Below are positions 19,832 through 27,529 of a stretch of 45,512 nt of DNA, piece after piece. The notes beneath the pieces are model-generated. The model worked only from the letters and a program-made list of their open reading frames with translations, made no database searches and was not told the origin of the DNA. Every line of letters starts with the position of its first letter. Positions within the stretch are counted from its first letter, which is position 1. This DNA comes from Bacteroidota bacterium (GTDB taxonomy: Bacteria; Bacteroidota; Bacteroidia; Flavobacteriales_D; Crocinitomicaceae). A program made the position numbers and the translations under genes. The stretch covers positions 1 to 45,512 of the forward strand of contig JAJRQQ010000011.1 of the NCBI GenBank assembly GCA_024280155.1, in the 5' to 3' direction.

Positions 19832-20025
19832 TTTAATGTTATTTCAATTAAATTTCCGCGTATTATTTCTTGTTTTGGGGCGATACTCTGTTTTTTTACT
19901 GTTCCAAATCCTTTAATTTTAACCTTCATACCGAGACTTTCTAAAATGAAAACTGCATCTTTAGCAGTCATGCCTCTTACATCAGGAACCTTATTTTTAG
20001 CAACGGGTAATGTCTTTAGGTTCAT
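19828..20025 (-). CDS. PASTA domain ORF, detached C-terminal end of FtsI
   Basis: The 65-residue ORF is a single PASTA domain: KVPDVRGMTAKDAVFILESL, then GMKVKIKGFGTVKKQ and [12 protein letters not shown]. In most Bacteroidota this domain is the C terminus of the division transpeptidase. Here its ATG overlaps the ftsI TGA by four bases, at a run of seven A on the coding strand (20031-20025). One extra A, or a -1 slip on that run, would join the two frames into a 703-residue FtsI with a normal C-terminal PASTA domain. As a separate product it would lack a signal or membrane anchor and stay in the cytoplasm, where a PASTA domain makes little sense. A split by mutation, recoding or a consensus error are all possible. 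Confidence 0.8.
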   Translation of the reverse strand: MNLKTLPVAKNKVPDVRGMTAKDAVFILESLGMKVKIKGFGTVKKQSIAPKQEIIRGNLIEITLK

Positions 20026-21938
20026 TTTTTTGCTCTACTGTCTGTCTTTACCCATTCTCCATTTGTTGTAGATTGATAAGGGATGTTGAGAAGTTTGTAA
20101 ACATTGATTAAGTCGTCTTTGTAACCGTCTTTTGAGACAGGTAATCGATTCGTTTTTTTAGCACCTGCATTAACTGGGGTGTGAAACTTTAAGCTTGCTG
20201 CATACACTTTATTTGCAATTGCTGTAAAAACAGTTCCGGAAACCGTTGCACCATAGATATTCTTATTTGGAGCAGATACAACGACAATACATGTGTATTT
20301 TGGTTTTTTAGCAGGGAAGTAGCCTACAAATGAAGCTTGGTATTTTTTCTCCCCTGGTGCACCGTATCTTCTGTCGTCATTTAAAACTACAGCTGTGCCT
20401 GTTTTCCCTGCGATATCAAAGTATGCAGACTTAAGAGCTGACCCTGTGCCACGTTGAACAACACCCTCGAGGCATTTTTTCAAATCAATGATTGTGTTCT
20501 CAGAACAGATTCTGCTTTTTAAAATAATTGGAGGGTAGGTTTTGATAACTTCATTTTCACGAATTATTTCTTTCACAAATTGAGGTTTCATAAGTACACC
20601 ATCGTTGGCTACACCATTGTAGAATGAAAGAGTCTGTAAAGGTGTCTGCTGCACCTCGTAACCAACAGCCATCCATGGCAACGACAAGCCTGACCAGTTT
20701 TCTGACCCTGGCTCATAGATTGTTGGCGTAGGTTCGCCTTTTAAAGAGATTCCTAAAGTATCTGCTAACCCAAAACTTTTTAAACGATCAACATAGTTCT
20801 GAGGGTTTTCTTTGTACGCATTATTTACTATTTCTGTAAACACATTGGACGATTTTTCAAAGGCCTGTTGAATGGTTATCATACCATATCCACCGTGATG
20901 TGAGTCAGTCATTTTTGCTTTGTAGAATCGATAAGTTCCTTTTGCGTTTACGATGTCATTTAAAGTAACTTTTTTGTCCTCTAACAAAGCCATTAAAGAA
21001 GCAAGCTTAAAAGTTGAACCTGGACTTTCTTTTCTCCCTATAGCTATGTTGTAGGATTCGTTGTAATTACCATTATCATCTCTCAGAAGGTTTACAATAG
21101 CCTTAATGTAACCGGTATTTACATCCATAACTATCACACATCCATTTTTTGCTTCTTGATTTTTTAGCTGACGGAGTAATTCGTTGTGAGCAACTTCCTG
21201 TATCTCTTTGTCTATTGTCGTAACAATACTTGCGCCTTCTATCGGTTCTTTAATGATAGGACCAATTTTTTTCCAACCGGTTGATATCTTTTGTTCTACT
21301 TCTTCACCTTCTTCACCGCGTAAATAATCAGCAAAAGCACCTTCGATTCCAATTTTTTTAATATTCCCGTTACTTTGTGTTTTTACATATCCTAATGTTC
21401 TTTTCATCAATTCTCCATGAGGTCTTTTTCTGAAAATTGTTTCTTCATTGTCAATTAGCCCACCTTTGAAGCGACCTTCTTTGAAGATAGGCATTAAGTG
21501 TAGTTTTTTCCTTTCAATATTAGATGCTTTCTTCTTAAGTAAAAGGTATCTTTTTTTTGCTTTCCTTCCTTTTTTAATAAAAACCTCATATTGGTGGGCT
21601 GTTTTTTCAGGGAAAAGTTGAGCAAGTTCTTTACAGAGATTTGAGATTTCTTTGTTAAATAATTTTTCCTTTATCACGGTTGGATCCATGTGGATATCGT
21701 AGAAAGAAACGGATGTGACCAAAGGGTTGTAGTTTGCATCTAATATTTGCCCTCTACGCGGTGTTTTTTTGACTAAACGTGTTGGTAGTTTTTTATTCTC
21801 GGCAGTTGATGTTGTGAAAATGGGGCTGCTATCGTCGATTTGGATAGCAACTGTTTTGATGAAAACAATGAGCATAAGAATAACGAACCCAAAATAAATG
21901 AGGTACGCTCTCCAGTATATGTCTTTTTTTTCGTTCAC
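20022..21938 (-). CDS. ftsI: Septal peptidoglycan transpeptidase FtsI (PBP3-like), PASTA split off
   Basis: The 638-residue class B penicillin-binding protein has a short cytoplasmic tail, one membrane anchor (about 11-31), a PBP dimerisation domain (about 55-215) and a transpeptidase domain (about 235-600). Active-site motifs are the nucleophile motif STFK (308-311), SSN (363-365) and KTG (512-514). It cross-links septal peptidoglycan with FtsW. The reading frame ends in AKK and TGA just after the transpeptidase domain. The expected C-terminal PASTA domain is encoded in the -1 frame immediately downstream. It overlaps ftsL by four bases. Confidence 0.95.
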   Translation of the reverse strand: MNEKKDIYWRAYLIYFGFVILMLIVFIKTVAIQIDDSSPIFTTSTAENKKLPTRLVKKTPRRGQILDANYNPLVTSVSFYDIHMDPTVIKEKLFNKEISNLCKELAQLFPEKTAHQYEVFIKKGRKAKKRYLLLKKKASNIERKKLHLMPIFKEGRFKGGLIDNEETIFRKRPHGELMKRTLGYVKTQSNGNIKKIGIEGAFADYLRGEEGEEVEQKISTGWKKIGPIIKEPIEGASIVTTIDKEIQEVAHNELLRQLKNQEAKNGCVIVMDVNTGYIKAIVNLLRDDNGNYNESYNIAIGRKESPGSTFKLASLMALLEDKKVTLNDIVNAKGTYRFYKAKMTDSHHGGYGMITIQQAFEKSSNVFTEIVNNAYKENPQNYVDRLKSFGLADTLGISLKGEPTPTIYEPGSENWSGLSLPWMAVGYEVQQTPLQTLSFYNGVANDGVLMKPQFVKEIIRENEVIKTYPPIILKSRICSENTIIDLKKCLEGVVQRGTGSALKSAYFDIAGKTGTAVVLNDDRRYGAPGEKKYQASFVGYFPAKKPKYTCIVVVSAPNKNIYGATVSGTVFTAIANKVYAASLKFHTPVNAGAKKTNRLPVSKDGYKDDLINVYKLLNIPYQSTTNGEWVKTDSRAKK

Positions 21939-22348
21939 TTAGTCTCTTTCTTTAATCGAATAACTTTGGTTGGATTGACTGTTTCTTTTAGTCCTGTTTT
22001 GTCTAATTTTTCAATTAATTCAGCTCTCCTTGTTTCTTCTTCTAATTTTGCTTTTGCTTCAAAGTAATCGGATGTTGCCTCGTCTAATTCCTTCTGTGTT
22101 TGTTTTACATCTTTTTTTAATTGTTTCGCGTAATGACTTTTTCCAACGAGAAGAAGAAGTAAAAACATGATAAAGAAGAAGTAATTGAAGTTTTTAATGA
22201 TAAAATCTCCGTTCATAAAATCACCATTCAGAATCTGAACAAGTGCGCTAGGGCCTTTACTTGCTTTTTTCTGTTTAGTTTTCTTCTTGGTTTTAGCTTT
22301 TAGTTCCTTTTTGTCAAGAAGATTTTTTTCGATGAATTCATTCTCCAT
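21935..22348 (-). CDS. ftsL: FtsL-like division protein
   Basis: A 137-residue small bitopic protein. A very basic cytoplasmic N-terminal region (about 1-35, many Lys) leads to one transmembrane segment at about 54-69 (YFFFIMFLLLLLVG). A predicted coiled coil (about 72-115, rich in K, E and Q) and a short basic C terminus follow. FtsL with FtsB and FtsQ activates FtsWI. Primary sequence is poorly conserved; the call rests on topology and on the invariant position between rsmH and ftsI. The start lies inside the end of rsmH (11-base overlap), and its stop overlaps ftsI. Confidence 0.85.
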   Translation of the reverse strand: MENEFIEKNLLDKKELKAKTKKKTKQKKASKGPSALVQILNGDFMNGDFIIKNFNYFFFIMFLLLLLVGKSHYAKQLKKDVKQTQKELDEATSDYFEAKAKLEEETRRAELIEKLDKTGLKETVNPTKVIRLKKETK

Positions 22349-23255
22349 TTCTCTCTGCTATTCTAAGTTTAGCGCTTCTTGCTCTGCTGTTTCTTTCTAT
22401 TTCATCTTCGTTTGGTACAATTGGTTTTCGGACAATTTCTGTAAATGGTTTTAAAACGTTTCCAAAAAAATCTTTCGTAATCTCACCTGTTAGTGACCCT
22501 CTTTTCATATAGTTTTTAACTAACCTATCTTCTAGAGAATGGTAAGACATAATAACAAGTCTTCCTTTTGGTGCTAAAATGTTTTCGCATTGTGTTAGAA
22601 AAGATTCTAACACTTTCATTTCATGATTGACTTCAATTCGGATGGCTTGAAAAACTTGCGCAAAATATTTGTGCTCCCTGTGTTTTGGCGCACATTTATC
22701 AAGAATTCCAGTCAGTTCTCCTGTTGTTCTAATCTTCTTAGAAAGACGTTCTGAAATGATCGTAAGGGCTAGTTTACGAGGATTTTTAATCTCCCCGTAA
22801 CTTCTGAAAATCCTTACAAGTTCTTCTTCAGAATAATTATTTATGAGTGCTTGAGCAGAAAGCTCCGCATTCTGATTCACTCTCATGTCAAGCTTTGCAT
22901 CTCCGCGAAAAGAGAAACCTCTCTTTACTTCATCAAATTGATGTGATGATACGCCGAGGTCCGCAAGGATTCCATCTACTTTTCCAACACCAATAGCGCG
23001 AAGGTGATTGCTGATGTGTTCAAAATTTGCAGCGACAAACGTAAAATTATTGGCTTCCCATGTGTTTTTTTGAGCGTCCTGATCTTGGTCAAAAGCGATG
23101 AGCCTTCCTTTTGGAGAAAGATGTTTAAATATTTCAAGAGAATGACCGCCGCCACCAAAAGTAACGTCAATATAAATTCCATCTGGATTAATGTCGAGCG
23201 CATCAATGCATTCGTTTAGTAAAACAGGTATGTGGTACGATTGATTATTCTCCAT
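22338..23255 (-). CDS. rsmH: 16S rRNA (cytosine1402-N4)-methyltransferase RsmH
   Basis: RsmH (MraW) methylates N4 of C1402 in 16S rRNA using SAM. The 305-residue sequence opens with YHIPVLLNECIDAL and the SAM loop DVTFGGGGHS. ADLGVSSHQFDEVKRGFSF, LVIMSYHSLEDRLVKNYMK and a C-terminal RSAKLRIAER tail follow, all diagnostic. Length is normal. It overlaps mraZ by 11 bases and ftsL by 11 bases, so it is coupled in the cluster. Confidence 0.97.
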   Translation of the reverse strand: MENNQSYHIPVLLNECIDALDINPDGIYIDVTFGGGGHSLEIFKHLSPKGRLIAFDQDQDAQKNTWEANNFTFVAANFEHISNHLRAIGVGKVDGILADLGVSSHQFDEVKRGFSFRGDAKLDMRVNQNAELSAQALINNYSEEELVRIFRSYGEIKNPRKLALTIISERLSKKIRTTGELTGILDKCAPKHREHKYFAQVFQAIRIEVNHEMKVLESFLTQCENILAPKGRLVIMSYHSLEDRLVKNYMKRGSLTGEITKDFFGNVLKPFTEIVRKPIVPNEDEIERNSRARSAKLRIAERNGE

Positions 23256-23703
23256 TTTCCAAGTCTCCCATTACTTCGTCTGCTAAATCAGCAAAGTCCG
23301 TCATGGAGTCTTCGATCATTTCGAAGTACTTGGATTTGTCCCAGATTTCAATTCTGTCATTGTAAGCGATAAGCATTACTTCTTGTTTTAAACCTACTCT
23401 TTCTGTGTGTGCGGTTGGAATCAGTGCTCGACCTGCTTTGTCTAGACTGATTTGTTTTGCACCTTGATGAAAAAGACGGTAAAACATTCTGTTTTTAGGC
23501 TTAAAAAGATTCATTTTAGAAAGCTTCTCACTAATCTTCTCCCATTCTGTCATAGGGTATAGTGTTAAACAATCTTCGAATCCTTTATTCAACATGAAAT
23601 CTCGTTGACATGCAGGCGGAAGCTGCTTCCGTAAACCGGAAGGAAACATGAAACGCCCTTTTGCGTCCAGTTTAACTTCAAATTCTCCTACTAATCCTGC
23701 CAT
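23245..23703 (-). CDS. mraZ: Division/cell-wall operon regulator MraZ
   Basis: MraZ is a DNA-binding protein that, in characterised bacteria, binds repeats upstream of its own gene and regulates the cluster. The 152-residue product has the two AbrB/SpoVT-like halves: KLDAKGRFMFPSGLRKQL (about 11-28) and ISLDKAGRALIPTAH (about 83-97). It is the first gene of the minus-strand cluster. Two pairs of GTGGT repeats with a 10-base period lie in its upstream region and are likely its operators. Confidence 0.96.
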   Translation of the reverse strand: MAGLVGEFEVKLDAKGRFMFPSGLRKQLPPACQRDFMLNKGFEDCLTLYPMTEWEKISEKLSKMNLFKPKNRMFYRLFHQGAKQISLDKAGRALIPTAHTERVGLKQEVMLIAYNDRIEIWDKSKYFEMIEDSMTDFADLADEVMGDLENGE

Positions 23704-23737
23704 AACGATTTATAATGGAGTAAAAATAGTGCATTTC

Positions 23738-23754
23738 TACCACTTTTTACCACT
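23738..23754 (-). promoter_or_regulatory. Putative MraZ boxes upstream of mraZ
   Basis: On the minus strand AGTGGTA occurs twice with an exact 10-base period (23754-23748 and 23744-23738), 35-51 bases upstream of the mraZ start. Known MraZ sites are direct repeats of a five-base G-rich unit separated by five bases, the same geometry. The unit here would be GTGGT rather than TGGGN. The assignment to MraZ is inferred from geometry and place. Confidence 0.6.
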
Positions 23755-23846
23755 TAAATTTATGTTGTTGATAAGTATAGACGTTTGTTTTACTAAAAAG
23801 GTTACATTTTTCGTTTGTAATCCTTTATTTATGGGCTTTTTTGTTT

Positions 23847-23863
23847 AGTGGTAGAAAGTGGTA
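23847..23863 (+). promoter_or_regulatory. Second putative MraZ box pair, opposite orientation
   Basis: AGTGGTA occurs twice on the plus strand at 23847-23853 and 23857-23863, again with a 10-base period. It is the mirror arrangement of the pair at 23738-23754, with 92 bases between pairs. It lies 88 bases before the divergent EamA gene and 144 bases before mraZ, so it could serve either gene or allow looping between the two pairs. Confidence 0.55.
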
Positions 23864-23916
23864 CTTTTTTTACTTGTTGAAAACTTTTAGGTTGTTAACA
23901 AAGAATGAAACGTGAG

Positions 23917-23946
23917 TTGTTTTATTTTTTTTAAGTCGTATATTTG
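23917..23946 (+). promoter_or_regulatory. Bacteroidota-type promoter for EamA gene
   Basis: TTG (23917-23919) and TATATTTG (23939-23946) are separated by 19 bases. They match the -33 TTG and -7 TAnnTTTG elements of the Bacteroidota primary sigma factor. The ATG at 23951 starts four bases after the -7 element, so transcription would begin at or next to the start codon, giving a leaderless or nearly leaderless mRNA. Confidence 0.6.
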
Positions 23947-23950
23947 GCAC

Positions 23951-24856
23951 ATGTCAAAAGAGTTGAAAAGTTGGTTGCTGTTGGTATTGTTAGCGTTAGT
24001 GTGGGGGAGTTCATTTATTTTGATGAAAAAAGGGATGTATACTTCTGATGGTGTTGATATTTTTTCTGACCGACAGGTGGCGTCTTTACGGATGGTGATT
24101 GCAGGACTTGTATTGTTTCCGTTTGCAGCGCGTTCTTTTGTGAAATTAAAAGATTTTAAAACTCTTTTATTCTTGATGATAGTGGGTTTGTGTGGGAATT
24201 TCTTTCCAGCTTATTTATTTACTTACGCAGTTACAGGGGTTTCTTCTGGTTTGACAGGGATGATGAATAGTTTTGTTCCGGTTTTTGCTTTGTCGATTGG
24301 TTTTCTCTTTTTTAAAGAACGATTGACTAAGGTGCAGTTAATTGGAGTCTTTATAGGTGTGGTAGGTGTTATTTTATTGATGTTTGCGGGGAGTAATATT
24401 GAAATGAAAGGAGACTGGACGCATCTTACTGCGATTGTTATGGCTACATTGTGTTATGCTGTTAGTGTGAATGTTATAAAATATAAATTGAAACATTTGA
24501 AAAGTGTGGAGTTGGCAGCTCTTGCTTTTTTATTGATACTTGTTCCAAGTGCGATTATTGGGTATTCAGAGGGGACTGTCGGTGTTATTCTGAATAATGA
24601 CTTTGCTTTTCAAGGTTTGTTTTATATTTCAATTCTGAGTGTTCTTGGGACTGCCATTGCGTTAATCTTTTTTAATCATTTGATTTCAATTTCCTCCGTG
24701 TTGTTTGCTACGAGTGTGACTTATTTAATCCCTATAGTGGCAGCTGTGATTGGTTTTTATCATGGGGAGAAGTTGAGTTTGTTTCAGGTTGTTTCAGTTT
24801 TTGTGGTTCTGAGTGGTGTTTTTGTAGCGAATTATCTCGGTAAAATCAAAAAGTGA
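23951..24856 (+). CDS. EamA/DMT family transporter
   Basis: A 301-residue inner-membrane protein with about ten transmembrane segments in two EamA repeats. The first is at about 5-135, starting ELKSWLLLVLLALVWGSSFI, and the second at about 150-295. Members export metabolites or amino acids; the substrate cannot be told from sequence. I chose MSKELKSW at 23951 because DMT proteins start close to the first WGSSF helix. The frame is open to an ATG at 23912, but that adds residues not seen in the family and overlaps the predicted promoter. It is transcribed divergently from mraZ, with no evident functional link to the cluster. Confidence 0.9.
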   Translation: MSKELKSWLLLVLLALVWGSSFILMKKGMYTSDGVDIFSDRQVASLRMVIAGLVLFPFAARSFVKLKDFKTLLFLMIVGLCGNFFPAYLFTYAVTGVSSGLTGMMNSFVPVFALSIGFLFFKERLTKVQLIGVFIGVVGVILLMFAGSNIEMKGDWTHLTAIVMATLCYAVSVNVIKYKLKHLKSVELAALAFLLILVPSAIIGYSEGTVGVILNNDFAFQGLFYISILSVLGTAIALIFFNHLISISSVLFATSVTYLIPIVAAVIGFYHGEKLSLFQVVSVFVVLSGVFVANYLGKIKK

Positions 24857-24943
24857 CTTAGAGTTGTATCTTCTTCTGTAATTTTGGTAATTATTCTTCT
24901 TTTTGTTTTCTGTTTCTGCTTAATTTTATAAAAAACCTATCTT

Positions 24944-25432
24944 ATGAAATTAGTCATTGTCTTTTTTTTATCCTCAACCTCTTTGTTTTCACAAGTTGAT
25001 TCTTTAATACTTAGTAACACACCTTCCTGGGTTCGTTCTGTTTTATTTGAATCGAGTTTAATGCAGAGTTATGAATTGGACTACACGAGAAATCCATTTT
25101 ATTTAGAAGCAGATTTCAATGGAGACGGCCTTGTGGATATCGCTTTCTTTGTGAAAAGTAAGATGGAAGGGCGTGAAGGGATTTTGATCGTGAACCGGGG
25201 TAAAAATATTGGTTTTATCTTGGGGGCGGGTAAGGATATGGGGATGGGGGCTAATATTTCTTGGTGTGATACGTGGTCCGTATATAGACACAAATATATT
25301 TATAATTTTAAAGATAAAAAGAAGAAGTACATTATATATAACCCAGGAGTTGAACTGGTGAAAACTGAAAATACTTCATTGGTCATTTATTGGGATAAAA
25401 AAAGATATAAAACACATGTTAAAAACCTGTAA
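24944..25432 (+). CDS. Small exported protein with FG-GAP-like repeat
   Basis: The 162-residue product has a signal peptide (about 1-17, LSSTSLFSQ). The mature part contains FYLEADFNGDGLVDIAFFVK (about 48-67), a single FG-GAP/VCBS-type calcium-loop motif. A glycine-rich stretch LGAGKDMGMGANISWCD and a basic C terminus ending in VIYWDKKRYKTH follow. Similar short single-repeat proteins are found in Bacteroidota without known function. A periplasmic or surface location is likely. It lies between the transporter and rplU as a monocistronic unit. TAATTTTG at 24879 resembles a -7 element but lacks a well-spaced -33. Confidence 0.75.
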   Translation: MKLVIVFFLSSTSLFSQVDSLILSNTPSWVRSVLFESSLMQSYELDYTRNPFYLEADFNGDGLVDIAFFVKSKMEGREGILIVNRGKNIGFILGAGKDMGMGANISWCDTWSVYRHKYIYNFKDKKKKYIIYNPGVELVKTENTSLVIYWDKKRYKTHVKNL

Positions 25433-25466
25433 TAATGATTAATAATTGAATAATTCGACATTAACA

Positions 25467-25496
25467 TTGTATTGTTCGTTAAAATGAGTATCTTTG
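25467..25496 (+). promoter_or_regulatory. Promoter of rplU-rpmA
   Basis: TTG (25467-25469) and TATCTTTG (25489-25496) with a 19-base spacer match the Bacteroidota -33/-7 pattern exactly. The predicted start site is about 30-35 bases before the rplU ATG, a normal leader length. Confidence 0.7.
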
Positions 25497-25535
25497 TCGT
25501 CCATTTTAGTAATAATTAAATAAACAAATAGCTAT

Positions 25536-25847
25536 ATGTACGCAATAGTGGAGATAGCAGGGCAGCAATTTAAAGTGCAAAAAGACCAAAAGATCTTTGT
25601 TCACCGTTTAGATGCTGAAGCAGGAAAGAAAATTTCTTTCGACAAAGTGCTTCTAGTAGAAAACGATGGTAAGGTTCAATTAGGCGCCCCAGCTATAAAA
25701 GGTGCGAAAGTTTCTGCAAAAGTAGAAGAGCACGTAAAAGGAGATAAAGTAATCGTATTCAGAAAGAATAGAAGAAAAGGTTACAAGAAGAAAAATGGAC
25801 ATCGTCAGTGCTTTACAGCAATTACGATTACAGATATTAAAGCATAA
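25536..25847 (+). CDS. rplU: 50S ribosomal protein L21
   Basis: The 103-residue product is full length for bL21. It starts [20 protein letters not shown], has the middle [20 protein letters not shown], and ends in the basic [17 protein letters not shown] segment that contacts 23S rRNA. It is followed after 40 bases by rpmA, the usual pair, with a shared promoter upstream and a terminator after rpmA. Confidence 0.98.
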   Translation: MYAIVEIAGQQFKVQKDQKIFVHRLDAEAGKKISFDKVLLVENDGKVQLGAPAIKGAKVSAKVEEHVKGDKVIVFRKNRRKGYKKKNGHRQCFTAITITDIKA

Positions 25848-25887
25848 TCATTTATTCGGATTTATTCGAAGATAAAATTTTAAGAAA

Positions 25888-26157
25888 ATGGCACATAAGA
25901 AAGGAGTCGGTAGTTCTAAAAATGGTCGTGAATCAGAAAGTAAACGATTAGGAGTGAAAATTTTTGGTGGACAAGCAGCAATCGCTGGGAACATTATTGT
26001 ACGTCAAAGAGGGACACAACATCATCCAGGAACAAATGTAGGGATCGGTAAAGATCATACTTTATTCGCATTAACGGATGGTACAGTAGAATTTCGTAAG
26101 AAAAGAAATAATCGTTCATTTGTATCAGTAGTTCCTTTTGAAACTGCAGAGGCATAA
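25888..26157 (+). CDS. rpmA: 50S ribosomal protein L27
   Basis: The 89-residue bL27 has the standard N terminus [20 protein letters not shown], which reaches towards the peptidyl-transferase centre. [16 protein letters not shown] and [17 protein letters not shown] follow. There is no N-terminal extension that would need cleavage (as in Firmicutes). It is the second gene of the rplU-rpmA operon. Confidence 0.98.
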   Translation: MAHKKGVGSSKNGRESESKRLGVKIFGGQAAIAGNIIVRQRGTQHHPGTNVGIGKDHTLFALTDGTVEFRKKRNNRSFVSVVPFETAEA

Positions 26158-26176
26158 GTAGAACGTATACTTATTG

Positions 26177-26209
26177 AAAGGCGAATTCTGTAAAGAGTTC
26201 GCCTTTTTT
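26177..26209 (+). terminator. Intrinsic terminator after rpmA
   Basis: The inverted repeat AAAGGCGAA (26177-26185) and TTCGCCTTT (26198-26206) with a 12-base loop is followed by more T to 26209. It starts 20 bases after the rpmA stop and ends the ribosomal protein operon before serS. Confidence 0.9.
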
Positions 26210-26255
26210 CATTGAGAATAATTAAATTTGTACCACATTATTAAAAAGAAACCAA

Positions 26256-27524
26256 ATGTTAGAGATTCAACGTTTAAGAAGTGAAAAAGAAAGTGTTATT
26301 GAAGGATTAAAGAAACGTCATTTTGATGCAACAGAAATTGTTAACTCCATTCTTTCTAAAGATGAGCAATGGCGCCTTGAAATGGCAAAATTGCAAGAAG
26401 TCTCTTCTAAAATGAATCAAATTTCTAAACAAATAGGGTTTCTTTTTAAAGAAGGGAAAGCTGCCGAAGCAAATGAAGCAAAAACACAAACTTCTGTTCT
26501 GAAAACAGTGGAAGCTGAATTGAAAGAAAAGGTGGATGATTTGCAAGCTGAAATCACTGAATTGATGTACCAATTGCCGAATGTTCCAAATGAACTGGTG
26601 AAGGTGGGGAAAAGTGAGCAGGATAATGAAACTGTTTTTGAACATGGGACTGAACCAGATTTTGGTTTTAAAGCAATTCCTCATTGGGAGATTGCTGATA
26701 AGTTCAATTTAATTGATTTTGAATTGGGTGTTAAAATTACAGGAGCAGGCTTTCCAGTGTACATCGGAAAAGGTGCAAAATTACAACGTGCATTGATTGC
26801 ATTCTTTTTAGATGAAGCAGAAAAAAATGGTTACGTTGAACACCAAGCACCCATTCTTGTAAATGAAGATTCTGCAATGGGAACTGGCCAACTTCCTGAT
26901 AAAGAAGGACAAATGTATTATATGCCTGTGGATGATTTTTATTTAATTCCAACAGGTGAAGTTCCTTTGACGAATATTTACCGAAATGTTATTCTTCCGA
27001 ATGAAGATTTTTCAATTAAAATTACTGGATATACACCATGTTTCCGACGTGAAGCTGGTTCTTATGGTAAAGATGTACGTGGATTAAATCGTTTGCATCA
27101 GTTTGATAAAGTGGAAATTGTTCGTGTTGAACATCCAGATAATTCTGAAAAAGCATTGAATGAGATGATAGATCATGTGAAAGGTTTGTTAGAAAAACTA
27201 GGATTGCAATACAGAATTCTTCGACTTTGTGGTGGGGATACAGGTTTTGCAGCAGCAATGACCTATGATTTTGAAGTGTATTCTGCAGCGCAAGATAAAT
27301 GGTTAGAAGTGAGTTCGGTTTCCCGTTTCGATACTTTTCAATCTACTCGTTTGAAATTAAGATTCAAAAATGCAGATAAGAAATCGCAACTGTGCCACAC
27401 TTTAAATGGTTCTGCGTTAGCTTTACCAAGAATTGTTGCATCTTTGTTAGAAAATCATCAAACAGAGAATGGGGTAAATATCCCAGAATGTTTGCATAAG
27501 TATTTGAATTTTACTAAAATATAA
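26256..27524 (+). CDS. serS: Serine--tRNA ligase
   Basis: SerRS charges tRNA-Ser (and tRNA-Sec where present). The 422-residue protein has the long N-terminal coiled-coil arm (about 1-110) that grips the tRNA variable arm, then the class II core. TGEVPLTNIYRN is seen, motif 2 is in PCFRREAGSYGKDVRGLNR, and motif 3 is in NGSALALPRIVASLLENHQ. All are typical and the length is normal. A TAAATTTG element at 26223 could be a -7 box, but the expected TTG at -33 is absent because the rpmA terminator lies there. The next gene starts five bases after the stop. Confidence 0.97.
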   Translation: MLEIQRLRSEKESVIEGLKKRHFDATEIVNSILSKDEQWRLEMAKLQEVSSKMNQISKQIGFLFKEGKAAEANEAKTQTSVLKTVEAELKEKVDDLQAEITELMYQLPNVPNELVKVGKSEQDNETVFEHGTEPDFGFKAIPHWEIADKFNLIDFELGVKITGAGFPVYIGKGAKLQRALIAFFLDEAEKNGYVEHQAPILVNEDSAMGTGQLPDKEGQMYYMPVDDFYLIPTGEVPLTNIYRNVILPNEDFSIKITGYTPCFRREAGSYGKDVRGLNRLHQFDKVEIVRVEHPDNSEKALNEMIDHVKGLLEKLGLQYRILRLCGGDTGFAAAMTYDFEVYSAAQDKWLEVSSVSRFDTFQSTRLKLRFKNADKKSQLCHTLNGSALALPRIVASLLENHQTENGVNIPECLHKYLNFTKI

Positions 27525-27529
27525 CGCGT

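Noticed and set aside
7519..23703. Absence of murF, murB and ddl from the cluster
   Set aside because: Their absence from this cluster is common in Bacteroidota; they are normally elsewhere in the genome.
24879..24886. TAATTTTG as promoter of the small FG-GAP protein gene
   Set aside because: The nearest TTG is 12 bases away, outside the usual spacing.
26223..26230. TAAATTTG as a serS promoter
   Set aside because: The -7-like element is present, but no TTG lies 18-21 bases upstream, where the rpmA terminator sits. Not strong enough to list.
26307..26684. Minus-strand ORF of 125 codons
   Set aside because: It is a shadow of serS.
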